In this document: piece by piece, positions 14,170-14,748 of the stretch
Position numbering within the stretch: position 1 is the first letter of the stretch
Layout: the number at the start of each line of letters is the position of its first letter
NCBI GenBank assembly: GCA_025350345.1
Contig: JANXYA010000188.1
Coordinates: forward strand, 1 to 14,748
Direction: 5' to 3'
Length of the DNA stretch: 14,748 nt
DNA from: Gammaproteobacteria bacterium
Lineage (GTDB): Bacteria; Pseudomonadota; Gammaproteobacteria; Steroidobacterales; Steroidobacteraceae
Position numbers and translations under genes: made by a program
The notes under the pieces: generated by a model
Seen by the model: only the letters and a program-made list of their open reading frames with translations
Databases searched by the model: none
What the model was told of the DNA's origin: nothing

Positions 14170-14748
14170 GCGTCCAGCTGGCCGTGCCAGACACGGCCGT
14201 GCAGGGGGCGGGCGCCGATGTTGTACACCAGCTCGGCCGGCTCCGCCGCATTCCAGACCGCCAGATCGCACCACTTGCCCGTCTCGATGCTCCCGCAGTC
14301 CGCGGCGCAACCCAGCGCCCGCGCCGCCTCGCGCGTGACCCCGAGCAGGCACTCGCTGGTGCTCAGCCCAAATTCCAGCGCCGCGAGATTCATCGCCAGC
14401 AGAATCGAGGTCAGCGGCGAGGTGCCGGGATTGCAGTCGGTGGCCACCGCCATCGGCACGCGCAGGCGCCGCAGGGATTCGATGGGCGGGCGCTGGCGCT
14501 CGCGCAGAAAATAGTAGGCGCCGGGCAGCAGCACCGCCACGGTGCCGGCCGCCGCCAGCGCTGCGACTCCGGCTTCATCGGTGTATTCCAGATGATCGGC
14601 CGACAGCGCGCCATGGCGCGCGGCCAGCGCGGCGCCCTGCTGGTTCGACAACTGGTCGGCGTGCAGTTTCACCGGCAGGCCATGGGCGCGCGCAGCCTCA
14701 AAGAGCTCGCCGACCTGCGCGGGCGTAAAGGCCAGCTGCTCGCCGTAG
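14166..14748 (-). CDS. hutI: Imidazolonepropionase (5' end outside window)
   Basis: The C-terminal 193 residues of a protein of usually about 400; the N-terminal half lies beyond the right edge. The enzyme hydrolyses 4-imidazolone-5-propanoate to N-formimidoyl-L-glutamate, the third step of histidine breakdown, in the cytoplasm. Diagnostic sequences are KLHADQLSNQQGAALA (metal-site His), SADHLEYTDEAG, and VAVATDCNPGTSPLTSILLAMN with the Asp of the amidohydrolase metal site. The C-terminus has the usual amidohydrolase closing pattern GSIETGKWCDLAVWNA. Other hut genes are not in view but could lie to the right. Its TGA overlaps the dinB start by four bases, an unusual partner for a catabolic gene. 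Confidence 0.95.
   Translation of the reverse strand, partial: YGEQLAFTPAQVGELFEAARAHGLPVKLHADQLSNQQGAALAARHGALSADHLEYTDEAGVAALAAAGTVAVLLPGAYYFLRERQRPPIESLRRLRVPMAVATDCNPGTSPLTSILLAMNLAALEFGLSTSECLLGVTREAARALGCAADCGSIETGKWCDLAVWNAAEPAELVYNIGARPLHGRVWHGQLDA

Overview
This is a densely coding, GC-rich window. Codons end mostly in G or C, intergenic gaps never exceed 45 bases, and long antisense shadow frames abound. The gene families fit a Gram-negative proteobacterium, probably beta- or gammaproteobacterial: a periplasmic adaptor with an AcrB-type pump, an AsmA inner-membrane anchor, a DinB of the form seen in Burkholderia relatives, and a DUF4404 protein. I cannot name the genus. There are no tRNA or rRNA genes, CRISPR arrays, insertion sequences or prophage signs.

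Layout. (1) Minus strand, 1-3649: a DUF1993 protein, an AsmA-family protein and a GT39/ArnT-like membrane glycosyltransferase cut by the left edge form one likely operon. (2) A 45-base divergent spacer (3650-3694) holds what look like overlapping -10 elements, one per strand; the plus-strand one would give queD a leaderless or nearly leaderless transcript. (3) Plus strand, 3695-12729: queD, an MsbA-like ABC exporter overlapping the end of queD, an Asp-box beta-propeller protein, a small CysO/MoaD/ThiS-like sulfur carrier ending in GG, a MoeB-rhodanese fusion, an RND periplasmic adaptor lipoprotein and an AcrB/MexB-like RND permease. (4) Minus strand, 12726-14748: hutI (cut by the right edge), dinB overlapping it by four bases, then a DUF4404 protein whose stop codon overlaps that of the RND permease tail to tail.

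How the genes may work together. The propeller, sulfur carrier and MoeB-rhodanese look like a functional set: the rhodanese-bearing E1-like enzyme should adenylate and thiocarboxylate the GG tail of the carrier, as MoeZ does for CysO in mycobacteria. The cysteine synthase and JAB-type peptidase partners of CysO are not here; an Asp-box propeller of unknown role sits beside the carrier instead. This is the best candidate for an undescribed system in the window.

The clearest anomaly is in the RND pump. The permease reads as one uninterrupted homolog except for a single in-frame TAG at codon 469, where the family has a Gln codon. Proton-relay residues are intact on both sides of it. TAG also ends several other genes here, so reassignment of the codon is unlikely. 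A recent nonsense mutation, a base-call error or read-through are the options.
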